Origin: Firmicutes bacterium UBA5473
GTDB lineage: Bacteria > Bacillota > DTU084
Direction of reading: 5' to 3'
Assembly (NCBI GenBank): GCA_002427165.1
Contig: DIQB01000025.1
Location: 6,576-27,730, forward strand
Length of the DNA stretch: 21,155 bases
Shown: positions 1 to 7,275 of the stretch, piece by piece
Numbering within the stretch: the first letter of the stretch is position 1
How the letters are laid out: every line of letters starts with the position of its first letter
Program-made: the position numbers and the translations under genes
Notes under the pieces: generated by a model
Database searches by the model: none
What the model was told of the DNA's origin: nothing
Seen by the model: the letters and a program-made list of their open reading frames with translations, nothing else

Positions 1-501
1 CTTATTTTTTTTCAGAATTGCCAGCATAGCTGGTATATATTCCTCGCCCCAATCTACATTAATTGAAAGAGCGGCTTTTCCTCCTGCTTCAGGCAGCTGG
101 TAGATGGCCTGATAGAAGTCTTTGTCAACAGAGGCTGCCACGCGTCTCAATACCGGCATCAGAACCTCGCCGCTTTCAGCGTCCATAGCCATCTCTACCG
201 TTGCTTCCACATCTAGTTCCACCCCTGCCATGGCACTGACAACCTTTCCCTCTTGCCATCTTGCATTGACCGAGGGCACAGACCAACGCCCACGCTCACC
301 TGACAACTGTTTTTTCAAATCTTCAGGATACATCCCGCCTATAGGCTCTCCTCCCAATGTTACACCAGGGGCGATGGCATAGAGCCGCCTTTGCACCAGG
401 CCTGTCAGCTTAATCCCGCCTCCCAGAATAATTCCCAGAGCCAAGATCACCGATAGAGCTCCAATAACTTTTCTGGGGATGGTGATAGCTAAGAACTTCA
501 T
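1..501 (-). CDS. Polysaccharide deacetylase-like protein, 3' part beyond window
   Basis: Partial gene; the first 167 codons are visible and the frame is still open at the left edge. My translation gives a membrane anchor at about residues 12-34. A short segment at 46-64 (GVTLGGEPIGGMYPEDLKK) resembles the start of the VanW-associated PG_binding_4 domain. At 144-167 a NodB-type deacetylase domain begins (ALSINVDWGEEYIPAML), alignable with the same point in the upstream gene (AISFDATWGADYTPRLL). The protein is probably membrane-anchored and acts on cell-wall or other extracytoplasmic glycan. The start ATG overlaps the stop of the upstream deacetylase gene by 4 bp (ATGA), so the two should be translationally coupled. 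The Asp expected at the first NodB position is Asn148 here, with an Asp two residues later, so catalytic activity is uncertain. Family assignment rests on about 24 residues of the domain. Confidence 0.72.
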   Translation of the reverse strand, partial: MKFLAITIPRKVIGALSVILALGIILGGGIKLTGLVQRRLYAIAPGVTLGGEPIGGMYPEDLKKQLSGERGRWSVPSVNARWQEGKVVSAMAGVELDVEATVEMAMDAESGEVLMPVLRRVAASVDKDFYQAIYQLPEAGGKAALSINVDWGEEYIPAMLAILKKNK

Positions 502-1298
502 ACAGTGGTTCGCCCCCCCTCAGCTCCATCTTTGGGCTTTTGTTCACCGTCGTGTTGGATATAATGGGGTCCTCGAATGAGGAGCTCACTTGTGGTGGTA
601 AATTTATAGCCTTTTCCCTTTAGTTCCTTGATTATTCCAGGCAAAGCATCAGGTGTGTTAAGGCCTGCATTGTGCATGAGAACAATTGAGCCTGGTTTTA
701 CTTTCTCCACGATTCTTTGGTGAATCTGTTGGGCACTGAGATTTTTCCAATCCAGTGAATCCACATCCCAGATGATTGTTTGATAGCCGCAGTCTTTGGC
801 TACGTTGATCACTTTATTGCTATATTCGCCAAAGGGGGGCCGGAAGACTGTGCAGCTTTTGCCTGTGAGCTCTTTGATCATCTCGTGGGTCTGCATCAGT
901 TCCTTTTTTATCTCCTCTTCCCCCAAGGAGTTCAGATGTGGGTGCGAGTATGTATGGTTTCCCAGCTCGTGGCCTGCAGCTGCTATTTTCTTTACCATGT
1001 CCGGGTATTTTTCGATCCAAAACCCTGCTAAATAAAAGGTAGCTTTAATCTTCTCCTCTCGGAGGATCTCAAGGAGTCTGGGTGTGTAGTCTGCGCCCCA
1101 GGTAGCATCAAATGAAATTGCGATCTTTTTTTCTCCACCTGTATCTACCCTGTAGATGGGAATAATTTTTTGGCTGAGAACACCCATCACCATCCGTCCG
1201 GCGCCAATAAGCCCCATTTGCACCAACGCCAGACAGACCAGTGCGACTGCTAAAAACACAAAAGCATGTTTGCGATTGCCAAGCCAAAGTATCTGCAT
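498..1298 (-). CDS. PdaB-like polysaccharide deacetylase, membrane-anchored
   Basis: 266 aa. An N-terminal hydrophobic segment (about residues 10-32) anchors a NodB-homology domain (about 57-245). Visible motifs are ISFDATWG (61-68, putative catalytic base D64), HTYSH (115-119, metal histidines), RPPFGE (153-158), WDVDSLDW (177-184) and VLMHNAG with H209. SFDATWG in place of TFDDG is the form I associate with the PdaB group of sporulation-linked peptidoglycan N-acetylmuramic/N-acetylglucosamine deacetylases; which sugar is deacetylated cannot be read from the sequence. The ATG start has a GGGGGGAGAGGA ribosome-binding stretch just upstream. It overlaps the next gene by 4 bp and is preceded by a possible sporulation-type promoter. 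The low-complexity, charged C-terminus after about residue 245 (PKDGAEGG) is not part of the fold. Confidence 0.9.
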   Translation of the reverse strand: MQILWLGNRKHAFVFLAVALVCLALVQMGLIGAGRMVMGVLSQKIIPIYRVDTGGEKKIAISFDATWGADYTPRLLEILREEKIKATFYLAGFWIEKYPDMVKKIAAAGHELGNHTYSHPHLNSLGEEEIKKELMQTHEMIKELTGKSCTVFRPPFGEYSNKVINVAKDCGYQTIIWDVDSLDWKNLSAQQIHQRIVEKVKPGSIVLMHNAGLNTPDALPGIIKELKGKGYKFTTTSELLIRGPHYIQHDGEQKPKDGAEGGRTTV

Positions 1299-1320
1299 TC
1301 CTCTCCCCCCTGTCTATTGA

Positions 1321-1349
1321 TATCTATGCGCCAAGAGAAGGTGATATGC
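1321..1349 (-). promoter_or_regulatory. Possible sporulation sigma-E/G-like promoter for the deacetylase pair
   Basis: Read on the minus strand, GCATATC (1343-1349) and CATAGATA (1321-1328) are separated by 14 bp and lie about 22 bp before the deacetylase start. This resembles the Bacillus sigma-E pattern (ATATT-type -35, 13-15 bp, CATA-type -10). There is no good TTGACA/TATAAT pair in the short gap. It is a pattern match by eye, and the left half abuts the terminator of the upstream gene. Confidence 0.42.
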
Positions 1350-1380
1350 AAAAAGAGCGACCCTGAGGGCCGCTCTTTTT
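1350..1380 (-). terminator. Intrinsic terminator after the SleB-like gene
   Basis: Inverted repeat with AAAAAGAGCG / CGCTCTTTTT outer arms, an A-C mismatch, then CCC/GGG and a 3-nt loop. The arms themselves supply T-runs on both strands. It begins at the stop codon of the SleB-like gene, so it most likely ends that transcript and insulates the deacetylase pair downstream. Confidence 0.85.
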
Positions 1381-2024
1381 TAGCCTGCGAAAACATGTTG
1401 TCCGTATTGGACCTGGATAGGTCTTGAGAAGATCCACTTTGAGGTGCTGCGGGCTGGGTTGTAGAAGTAAAGTGAGCCGTAGCTGGGATCCCAGCCGCCT
1501 AGAGCCATTTGTACTGCCCTATATGATTCGCTGTTTGGAGGCAGGTTGATCTGCCCGTCTCGCACTGTGCAAAATTCCCCGGCGCCATAGATGATTCCGG
1601 CTACAGTATCGGGGAAGTTGGGCCGCTGGAGTCTGTTGATTACGACTGAGGCAACTGCTACCTTACCGATAAAGGGCTCGCCTCGGGCCTCGCCCTGAAC
1701 CATATGGGCCAAGAGTTGAATATCTCGCCAAGGGAGCTCTACTCTGCGATAGGGTTTTTGCGCTTTCGCAGGAGGCTGCTTTACCTGAACTGCAGGCTCA
1801 GGTGCCTTTGGTGCTACTGGTTGTTCCTGCTTCTGTACTGGTTCTTTAGGCGTCGTAGTTTTTTCCGGAGCCTGCTCTGTTGGCTGCTCCAGCTTTTCCT
1901 TCGGCTCAGGCATATGCGCTACCTGGATCTTTGGTTCTTCTGGGATTAGGACTGCAAAGCTGCTGGCTACTGTCACTGCGCTGATGAAGATAACCATAGC
2001 AAGGCTCAATGTTTTGTTTGGCAT
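1380..2024 (-). CDS. SleB-family cell wall hydrolase (Hydrolase_2 domain)
   Basis: 214 aa from the ATG at 2024, which has a GGAGGGGAAGGAA ribosome-binding stretch and a promoter 30-60 bp upstream. The frame is open back to 2300, but that extension would lie upstream of the promoter. Residues 5-25 are a signal peptide or anchor and about 27-93 a Pro/Lys/Glu/Gln-rich linker. From about 98 to the end is a SleB/CwlJ-type catalytic domain, with GEARGEP (E112 as the expected catalytic Glu), VASVVINR, YFYNP and a HVFAG end. The family cleaves peptidoglycan, often spore cortex muramic-delta-lactam glycan (lytic transglycosylase in SleB). No separate peptidoglycan-binding domain is visible; the linker may span the wall or periplasm. 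Whether this acts in germination or vegetative wall turnover cannot be told. Confidence 0.9.
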   Translation of the reverse strand: MPNKTLSLAMVIFISAVTVASSFAVLIPEEPKIQVAHMPEPKEKLEQPTEQAPEKTTTPKEPVQKQEQPVAPKAPEPAVQVKQPPAKAQKPYRRVELPWRDIQLLAHMVQGEARGEPFIGKVAVASVVINRLQRPNFPDTVAGIIYGAGEFCTVRDGQINLPPNSESYRAVQMALGGWDPSYGSLYFYNPARSTSKWIFSRPIQVQYGQHVFAG

Positions 2025-2056
2025 TTCCTTCCCCTCCTTTCCATAAGCTAGTGCTA

Positions 2057-2085
2057 ATTGTAACAGGAGGACGGAAAAAGAGCAA
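2057..2085 (-). promoter_or_regulatory. SigmaA-type promoter of the SleB-like gene
   Basis: Minus-strand TTGCTC (2080-2085), 17-bp spacer, TACAAT (2057-2062). Transcription would start near 2050, about 26 bp before the chosen ATG. This supports the short form of the protein and suggests vegetative rather than forespore expression. Confidence 0.65.
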
Positions 2086-2225
2086 CCCGGGCTATTGGCG
2101 GCGCTTAGCCGGGAGAAAATCCTAGCTAGCAAATAGCCGCTCATCCTTGCGCTTTCGCTCTTAAAATAGATGATACCAAATATTTTCTTCTCTTCTATTT
2201 CTTTCCCAAACTTATATTGTTTTCC

Positions 2226-2254
2226 TTGCCTTTCCTCGCTAGTTATGGCATAAT
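2226..2254 (+). promoter_or_regulatory. SigmaA-type promoter of the TPR protein gene
   Basis: TTGCCT (2226-2231), 17-bp spacer, CATAAT (2249-2254), about 30 bp before the TTG start. It is divergent from the SleB-like promoter; the roughly 140 bp between the two holds no other recognised signal. Confidence 0.65.
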
Positions 2255-2284
2255 TTAACCAAAAGGGATGAGGAGGCGATAGCT

Positions 2285-2878
2285 TTGCGGAAATTTTCAA
2301 TAATCCTTTTGGTTATTTGTCTGGGTACAACTGCTATGGCAGCGTCTAAAGTAAACTGGAATAGTGTTGTATCTCAGAATAAATCTCCTAAGAACTTAGA
2401 GGAAAGGCTACTTTTGGGGGTGGCCTATGCAAATCTGGGTAAAATTGAGGAGTCTGCTTCCCAGTTTGAGATTTTGGGGAAAGCTAATTACGATCAGTTT
2501 GCACGTGAGGTTATTCGCAGTGCAGAGGGCAAGTTAGCTAAAAATAGTTCTGATCTTGTAGCTTTAAATTGTTTGGCTTTTGCCTACTATGCTCGGGATG
2601 ATTTTCGCAGGGCTCGGGATAATTTCCAAAAGCTGGTGAATCTGGACAGTGGTAATGTGTGGTCTCATAATTACTTAGCTATTGTTTATGGAAAGCTTGG
2701 GCAGGTGGATTCGGGGATTGCGCAGCTGAAGAAGTCGCTTGAGATTGAGCCGAAGAATGAGTACACTCATTTGCTGATGGGGTTGGCCTATACTGAGAAG
2801 GGGCAGTATGGAAATGCTGCGAAGCATTACATCAAAGCACCCCGGGCACTGAAGACGATTATAAAGTTATCGAGGTAA
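2285..2878 (+). CDS. Exported tetratricopeptide-repeat protein
   Basis: 197 aa with a TTG start backed by a GAGGAGGCG ribosome-binding site. Residues 1-20 form a signal peptide ending AMA-A. The rest is mostly TPR-type helical hairpins, roughly at 40-66, 88-121, 125-155 and 159-185; the third and fourth are the clearest (YLAIVYGKLGQVDSGIAQLKK and LLMGLAYTEKGQYGNAAKHY regions). TPRs mediate protein-protein contacts, so this is likely an extracytoplasmic or periplasmic scaffold. No catalytic domain is seen and the partner is unknown. It is a single-gene transcription unit whose stop codon sits inside the terminator stem. Confidence 0.85.
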   Translation: MRKFSIILLVICLGTTAMAASKVNWNSVVSQNKSPKNLEERLLLGVAYANLGKIEESASQFEILGKANYDQFAREVIRSAEGKLAKNSSDLVALNCLAFAYYARDDFRRARDNFQKLVNLDSGNVWSHNYLAIVYGKLGQVDSGIAQLKKSLEIEPKNEYTHLLMGLAYTEKGQYGNAAKHYIKAPRALKTIIKLSR

Positions 2879-2902
2879 AGCGAATGCTTTACCTCATTTT
2901 TT
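2872..2902 (+). terminator. Intrinsic terminator of the TPR gene, overlapping its stop codon
   Basis: Perfect 10-bp stem (GAGGTAAAGC / GCTTTACCTC) with a GAAT loop, followed by A and six Ts at 2897-2902. The TAA stop (2876-2878) lies in the left arm. The other side lacks a T-run, so it works mainly on the plus strand. Confidence 0.92.
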
Positions 2903-2911
2903 GTTCTCACT

Positions 2912-4369
2912 TTATATGCTAATCGTATGGGCTCCAGGCTCAAGCTCATACTCGCGAATAAAAGACTGGCCCATCAAACTAAGTCTGAGCTTTAAGGTGC
3001 CTGAAGTCTCAACCGTGATTTGGGTCTCTCCTGGTACATGGCTTTTGCCTTGGCAAATTAATGATATTATCCTTCCATTGAAAAGTAGATTCTCAATACC
3101 ATGTCTTCCCTCGGTGGCAATAACCCAGGTTATACAGTTCTCACTTGCATCAAACTCCAGACCAAAAACGCATTCCAATAGCATAGCAATAGGACCTAGT
3201 CCTGACCAGCCTACAAAATTGGGTCGCACTAGTTTTCCATACGCATTGACTGCTGGTTGGTAATATTCAGGTGAATAGCACTCCCAAATGCTACCGTAAT
3301 TATCATGGGCGAGTACCTTATACATTACGTCCAGATGCTTTAGAGCGATTTCCCTAGACCAGGGGAGCTTGTTATATCGTTTTAGCCCCTTCACTACCAT
3401 GTAGTTCGTAGGTGCCCAAACTCCACCCCGCCAATAGCCTCCTAGTGGTTCATAATTAGGATCGTCTTTGGAGAGTGATGGCACGGGGTGGGTAGTGTTA
3501 AATTCATTAGGATCTAGTAGGTGCTCCAGGAGCCTTTTGGCTTGCTCATCGCTGGCGATACCTGCGAGCAGAGGCCAAAAGGCAGCGATGGTTTTATGGT
3601 TGATGAAGTTATCCCGATAGTCCACTTTGTTACTACTGAAAAGGTCGAAGTAGAAGCCTACTTTTTCGCTCCAGTGGGTTTTGTTGATTAAATCTTTCAG
3701 TTCTTCATATTCGCAGATAAACCTTGCAGCTATCTGTTTATCTCCTACTGTATCTGCGATTTTTGCTAAGTAGTATGCACTAAGTGCCTGTTGGCAGGCA
3801 AGATCAATATAGCAGACATCACTGCCTCCCAATGATGGTACTCCCCAGCCGCCTCTTGGTGCATTGTCCATCCCACTGGAGCCACTGTCTTCGAACCAGT
3901 AGAGACCATTTTTCCATCTTCGATTGGCTTTGACCCAATCAAAATAACGGGTTAAAATAGGTAAAATACGTTCAAAGCGACTGTTGTTTCCTGTTACAAG
4001 GTAATGCTCCCATTCAGCCCAGGCATAGAGAGGAGGGTTAATTCTTCCGGGAAAAGCCGGTTTCTGAGTGCGAATATTATATGCCATGGAAATATAGCCA
4101 TCTTCTCGCTGAAGACGATAGATGTTATCTAAATTATTGGTGGCAAAAAGGGTATTATTGGAAAAACGAGCGTAGAAAAGTAAAAAGCAAGAGTCCCACT
4201 GCCAAATGGTACCTGAGCCTGGCATGCATGTGAGTTGAGTAAGCCAGCCTTCTGGAACATCGGTTTCGATATTACCGAAAGCGATCTGCCATGCTTTTTG
4301 ATAGAGTTCTATCCATTGGGGTTTATCATCATAGATTAAACTTGGGAGTTTTTCTTCTTGATAAATCAT
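2912..4369 (-). CDS. GH63/MGH1-like (alpha/alpha)6 glycosidase
   Basis: 485 aa. Known features of the trehalase/GH63 superfamily are visible: WQWDSCF (56-62), SGMDNAPRG (165-173) with D168 as the probable general acid, YWRGGVWAPTNYM (312-324), and WECYSPE (362-368) with E363 as the probable base. The last 80 or so residues (about 405-485) look like a small beta domain. Family members are inverting hydrolases of alpha-glucosides such as mannosylglycerate, glucosylglycerate or glucose-containing oligosaccharides. No signal peptide is present, so it acts in the cytoplasm on an imported or internal substrate. The start has GGAGGC about 9 bp upstream. It lies beside the remnant of another glycosidase and a Gfo/Idh oxidoreductase, suggesting a former sugar-use cluster. 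The exact substrate is not inferable. Confidence 0.83.
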   Translation of the reverse strand: MIYQEEKLPSLIYDDKPQWIELYQKAWQIAFGNIETDVPEGWLTQLTCMPGSGTIWQWDSCFLLFYARFSNNTLFATNNLDNIYRLQREDGYISMAYNIRTQKPAFPGRINPPLYAWAEWEHYLVTGNNSRFERILPILTRYFDWVKANRRWKNGLYWFEDSGSSGMDNAPRGGWGVPSLGGSDVCYIDLACQQALSAYYLAKIADTVGDKQIAARFICEYEELKDLINKTHWSEKVGFYFDLFSSNKVDYRDNFINHKTIAAFWPLLAGIASDEQAKRLLEHLLDPNEFNTTHPVPSLSKDDPNYEPLGGYWRGGVWAPTNYMVVKGLKRYNKLPWSREIALKHLDVMYKVLAHDNYGSIWECYSPEYYQPAVNAYGKLVRPNFVGWSGLGPIAMLLECVFGLEFDASENCITWVIATEGRHGIENLLFNGRIISLICQGKSHVPGETQITVETSGTLKLRLSLMGQSFIREYELEPGAHTISI

Positions 4370-4651
4370 TGTCTTATGCCTCCAGCTCTTGTAATCAATA
4401 CAAGCATTACTAGCCTTTTGCGGAACTATTCTTTATGCTACCTAAAACAAGACTCCCTTTTAAGAAGTCTGAAAGTAGGGGGTTGCTACGCAAAGGATGC
4501 TTGCTCCCACATCTTACCATAAAACCCAGGAGGAATTCAAGATGACTTAACCTTAGTTTTAATTTGGAATTAATTTGAATACCTAATTTTCATCAATCAA
4601 ACTTTGATCCCAAACAACTCCTTAATTAATGTCCATTTAAATAAAGACTTG
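4370..4651. other. AT-rich intergenic stretch between glycosidase gene and remnant
   Basis: 282 bp with no convincing gene. It holds short inverted repeats (GTAAT near 4391 with ATTAC near 4406; AGACT near 4450 with AGTCT near 4465). On the plus strand it holds a lone strong ribosome-binding motif, AGGAGG at 4528-4533, followed by the two-codon frame ATG ACT TAA at 4542-4550. I could not find a clear promoter for the glycosidase gene here. Confidence 0.5.
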
Positions 4652-5539
4652 TTACATTCTAAACAACTTGACCGGCCCTAAAAGGCCAGCTGTTAACCTA
4701 GCCGCTCTGGTACGATTGGCAGTAGCATTCGTTACTGCAATGTTTAAATGATGCTTCCCTGACGAAACCTTGCCTAAACAACATGCATAAGGGGGCCAAG
4801 GAAGAATCTTAATTTGGCTTCCGTCCAACTTCACATCGGCTATATCCTCAACTCTACCAAGATCTAAATATAATTCTTGAGCTTCTGTAAGTTCAAATTC
4901 CCGTTCATAAGTAGCTGTACCAGAAAAAGTTGGATAGCCTATTATATCCCAAGGAAGGAGATTTTCTAATAAAACATTTCCAGTAGCTCCCTTTAAAAAC
5001 GGAAAAGAATTGTGACTATAGCGATATTCGCATGTAAAGACTCCACAGAGATATGGTACTTCCTTTAAGCCATGCTCTAAGCCTCTTGTCTCGATCTTTA
5101 TTATATTCAATGTCGGGGTAGAACCTTCTTTTATAGCATAACTAACATCAGCTACTTTGTTATTGCAATCAAAAACTCGTTGTCTTACCCATTTTTTAAT
5201 CTCAACGTTATTGACAAATAATTTCCAATCTCCCCCAATTGTACTTTCTTCTATTACCAACTTAAGATTCTTGGCTTCGCCAGAAAACAGAAAGCGGCAA
5301 AAATATTTTGAGCCAATATCATGCTCGCTAATAGAGTCGCTCTCCCGCTTCATTAAATCAAATCCAGGTGCATAAAAAGGCTCTGGAAAACTATCATCAA
5401 CTGATGCAGCATGCCAAAAATTAAGTGGTATTTGGTTGGGTTCAAAGCGAATAGCCCACTTATTTGATAAGTCCAGAACCTCTTCTTGCTCGTTAGAATC
5501 AATAACTTTTTGAGCAAAGACTACTTTTTTACTTTCGCG
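4652..5539 (-). pseudogene. C-terminal remnant of a large GH2-like glycosidase
   Basis: The frame is open from 5539 down to the stop at 4652; the first ATG is at 5353, but recognisable homology begins upstream of it, and no ribosome-binding site fits 5353. The text has the look of the C-terminal beta-sandwich region of big (about 1000-aa) glycosidases of the GH2/GH106-like kind. Examples are FEPNQIPLNFWHA, DWKLFVNNVEI, VPYLCGVF, IIGYPTFSGTATYEREFEL, LPWPPYACCLGKVSSGKHH and a V-N-A-T-A-N-R end. The catalytic barrel is missing: an in-frame TAA at 5540-5542 and non-coding DNA follow. I read it as a decayed 3' end left by deletion or incomplete transfer. The less likely reading is a small expressed carbohydrate-binding protein of 233 aa from 5353. 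Confidence 0.68.
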
Positions 5540-5712
5540 TTATCTTCAAAACAAGCTTTTGGTAACGCTAAAATGTATACAACTTAATAAGAAATAATTT
5601 TAGCCTTCTTATAAAATCTAGTAGGAGCCGAGTTGTCCTGCCGCCTTCAAAGCGTGAGGGTATAAAAAATTGATTAGGCCAACTAGATTGGATAACACGC
5701 GCTTCATCAAAG

Positions 5713-5744
5713 AAGCGGAAGACAGTTACCTCTGCCTTCCGCTT
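5713..5744 (-). terminator. Hairpin terminator after the Gfo/Idh gene
   Basis: 13-bp arms (AAGCGGAAGACAG / CTGCCTTCCGCTT) pair with a single G-U and a 6-nt loop, 24 bp past the oxidoreductase stop. The minus-strand tail (TCTTTGATG) is only modestly T-rich, so termination may be partial. Confidence 0.7.
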
Positions 5745-5768
5745 TCTATCATCCCCTGTAAATAAAAA

Positions 5769-6992
5769 CTATAAAACTATGGTTCGATCCTCTTTCCTAG
5801 ATCTCTCTGCTGCAAAAGCCATCAGGTGGCTTTCAAGAGACACCCTAGCTGATGTCTTCTGATTGCTTGTACTGCCGGCCACTGCATCTAAAAAGTCCTT
5901 CGTGAGCCTCGAATCTCCCCCGCCATGGCTTGAGATCAAGGTAGTATAATCAATCTTAATCAATTCCTTCTCTCCTGTTAGGAAGTCTGTGATCTCCAAT
6001 TCACCTTTCTCAAGATGCCCACGAAGATCTCCCTTTGTACCAAAGACCCTGAGGGTCCTGGTATTCTCACTGGAAAAACCAATCATATTAAACGTAGCTG
6101 TGGTCCCACCCTCAAACTCAAAAATGGCGCTTTGATGATCCACAACATCATTATCACACTGGTAAACACAACGACCATAGGGACCACTTTTTAGCGCTTC
6201 ATACCGTGCGCTCAAGGAAGTATCAGTTGAGATCATAGTTGTGGGCCAAGAAACCTCGCGGATTTGCTTAAGATAAAGAGTAGGTGCAAAATGAGGACAA
6301 GTCTTCTCTTGCGGACAGCCATCCAAACAAAACTTGGGCGCACCCTGTGGTGCATTTTCAGGCTTGAAATGCATCAGGTTACCTATGGAAGTCACCTTTT
6401 TGCATTCCTTGCCTATTAAATAAACTAATAGATCAAGATCGTGGCAAGACTTTGCTAAGATCCAAGGGCTAGATACTTCTTCATTTCGGAAATTACCCCT
6501 CACAAAAGAATGGGCAAAATGCCAATAGATTACATTCTCTGTAAGCTGGAAGTTAACAATTTCACCTAGTTGCTTGGAATCTATAACATCTTTTAGCTTT
6601 TCAAAGAAAGGGGCATAGCGGAGAACATGGCAAACCATGAGAATCAGCTTCTTCTCCTCTGCCTTCTCAACCATAGCGCGGCACTCTGCCTCCACTGGCG
6701 ACATGGGCTTTTCTAAAAGAACATGGTAACCCTTATCTAAAGCTGCCATGGTTGAAGCATAGTGAACACGATCTAATGTAGAATTCACAACAGCATCAGC
6801 ATACTTGTCCCCTGCCAGTGCCTCCTGCCAGGTATCGAATTGCCTGTCTTTCGGCACATCATACTTCTTACAAAAAGCCTCCCGCCTTTCTCTGTTCGGC
6901 TCTGCTACCCCCGCAATTTGGGCACCATTCTCTGTGGCATAACGGGCATAAACTCCACCTCTTGAGCCTGCACCAAGAATTATGATCTTCAA
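5769..6992 (-). CDS. Gfo/Idh/MocA-family NAD(P)-dependent oxidoreductase
   Basis: 407 aa from a TTG start at 6992, chosen because AGGAGGG lies 7 bp upstream (7000-7006). The Rossmann motif then begins at once (KIIILGAGSRGG, residues 2-13). The frame is open upstream to an ATG at 7049, but that would precede the likely transcription start. EKP at 94-96 is the family's Lys-containing motif, and SCHDLDLL (182-189) carries the active-site His/Asp. A Cys group at C222, C226 and C232 (CLDGCPQEKTCPHFAP) is seen in one branch of the family and may hold a metal or structural site. Members oxidise or reduce sugars, inositols or related cyclic polyols; the substrate is not inferable. It has its own promoter and terminator, so it is a monocistronic unit among glycosidase genes. 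Confidence 0.9.
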   Translation of the reverse strand: MKIIILGAGSRGGVYARYATENGAQIAGVAEPNRERREAFCKKYDVPKDRQFDTWQEALAGDKYADAVVNSTLDRVHYASTMAALDKGYHVLLEKPMSPVEAECRAMVEKAEEKKLILMVCHVLRYAPFFEKLKDVIDSKQLGEIVNFQLTENVIYWHFAHSFVRGNFRNEEVSSPWILAKSCHDLDLLVYLIGKECKKVTSIGNLMHFKPENAPQGAPKFCLDGCPQEKTCPHFAPTLYLKQIREVSWPTTMISTDTSLSARYEALKSGPYGRCVYQCDNDVVDHQSAIFEFEGGTTATFNMIGFSSENTRTLRVFGTKGDLRGHLEKGELEITDFLTGEKELIKIDYTTLISSHGGGDSRLTKDFLDAVAGSTSNQKTSARVSLESHLMAFAAERSRKEDRTIVL

Positions 6993-7050
6993 CAATAATC
7001 CCTCCTGCCACCGGAACTCACTTTCGGTTCCAGCGGTTCCAATTGCCATT

Positions 7051-7079
7051 ATTTTATCATGTAACCTTTATTTTGTAAA
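7051..7079 (-). promoter_or_regulatory. SigmaA-type promoter of the Gfo/Idh gene
   Basis: Minus-strand TTTACA (7074-7079), 17-bp spacer, TAAAAT (7051-7056), giving a start near 7044 and a leader of about 50 nt. In that leader GGAACC occurs twice, and GGAAC / GTTCC are placed as a small hairpin (within 7014-7042), a possible operator or leader structure. Confidence 0.68.
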
Positions 7080-7088
7080 TTAACAAAA

Positions 7089-7125
7089 GGGGCAGGTGGC
7101 CCAAAATATGAACCTGACTTGCCCC
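7089..7125 (-). terminator. Hairpin, possible terminator for the upstream hydrolase transcript
   Basis: GGGGCA (7089-7094) pairs with TGCCCC (7120-7125), and GGT (7095-7097) can pair with ACC (7112-7114). Read on the minus strand it is followed by CTTTTGTTAATTT. It sits about 150 bp after the hydrolase stop and just before the Gfo/Idh promoter, so it could end the ileS-dut-hydrolase transcript. The stem has an internal bulge, hence the low confidence. Confidence 0.45.
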
Positions 7126-7275
7126 ATAATCTAAAATACTAACAAATAATCTATTTTTACTCGATATTCCTACGAAAAGCAGCGAAGCAGAAGCAAGTTG
7201 CTAAAAAACACCTTGAGATCTTACTTCCACCAATTCCAAATGCTCTGCTAAAGAGAATACTTCTTTTGCTAAGAG

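Noticed and set aside
122..382. Plus-strand open frame of 86 codons
   Set aside because: It is antisense to the partial deacetylase gene, which has a membrane segment and domain homology; low-complexity Ser/Thr content is typical of a shadow.
2025..2300. N-terminal extension of the SleB-like frame to an ATG at 2300
   Set aside because: The SigmaA promoter at 2057-2085 lies inside it, and the ATG at 2024 has a strong ribosome-binding site followed by a signal peptide.
2901..3263. Plus-strand open frame antisense to the GH63-like gene
   Set aside because: It starts in the terminator tail of the TPR gene and has no family features; the opposite strand has clear glycosidase motifs.
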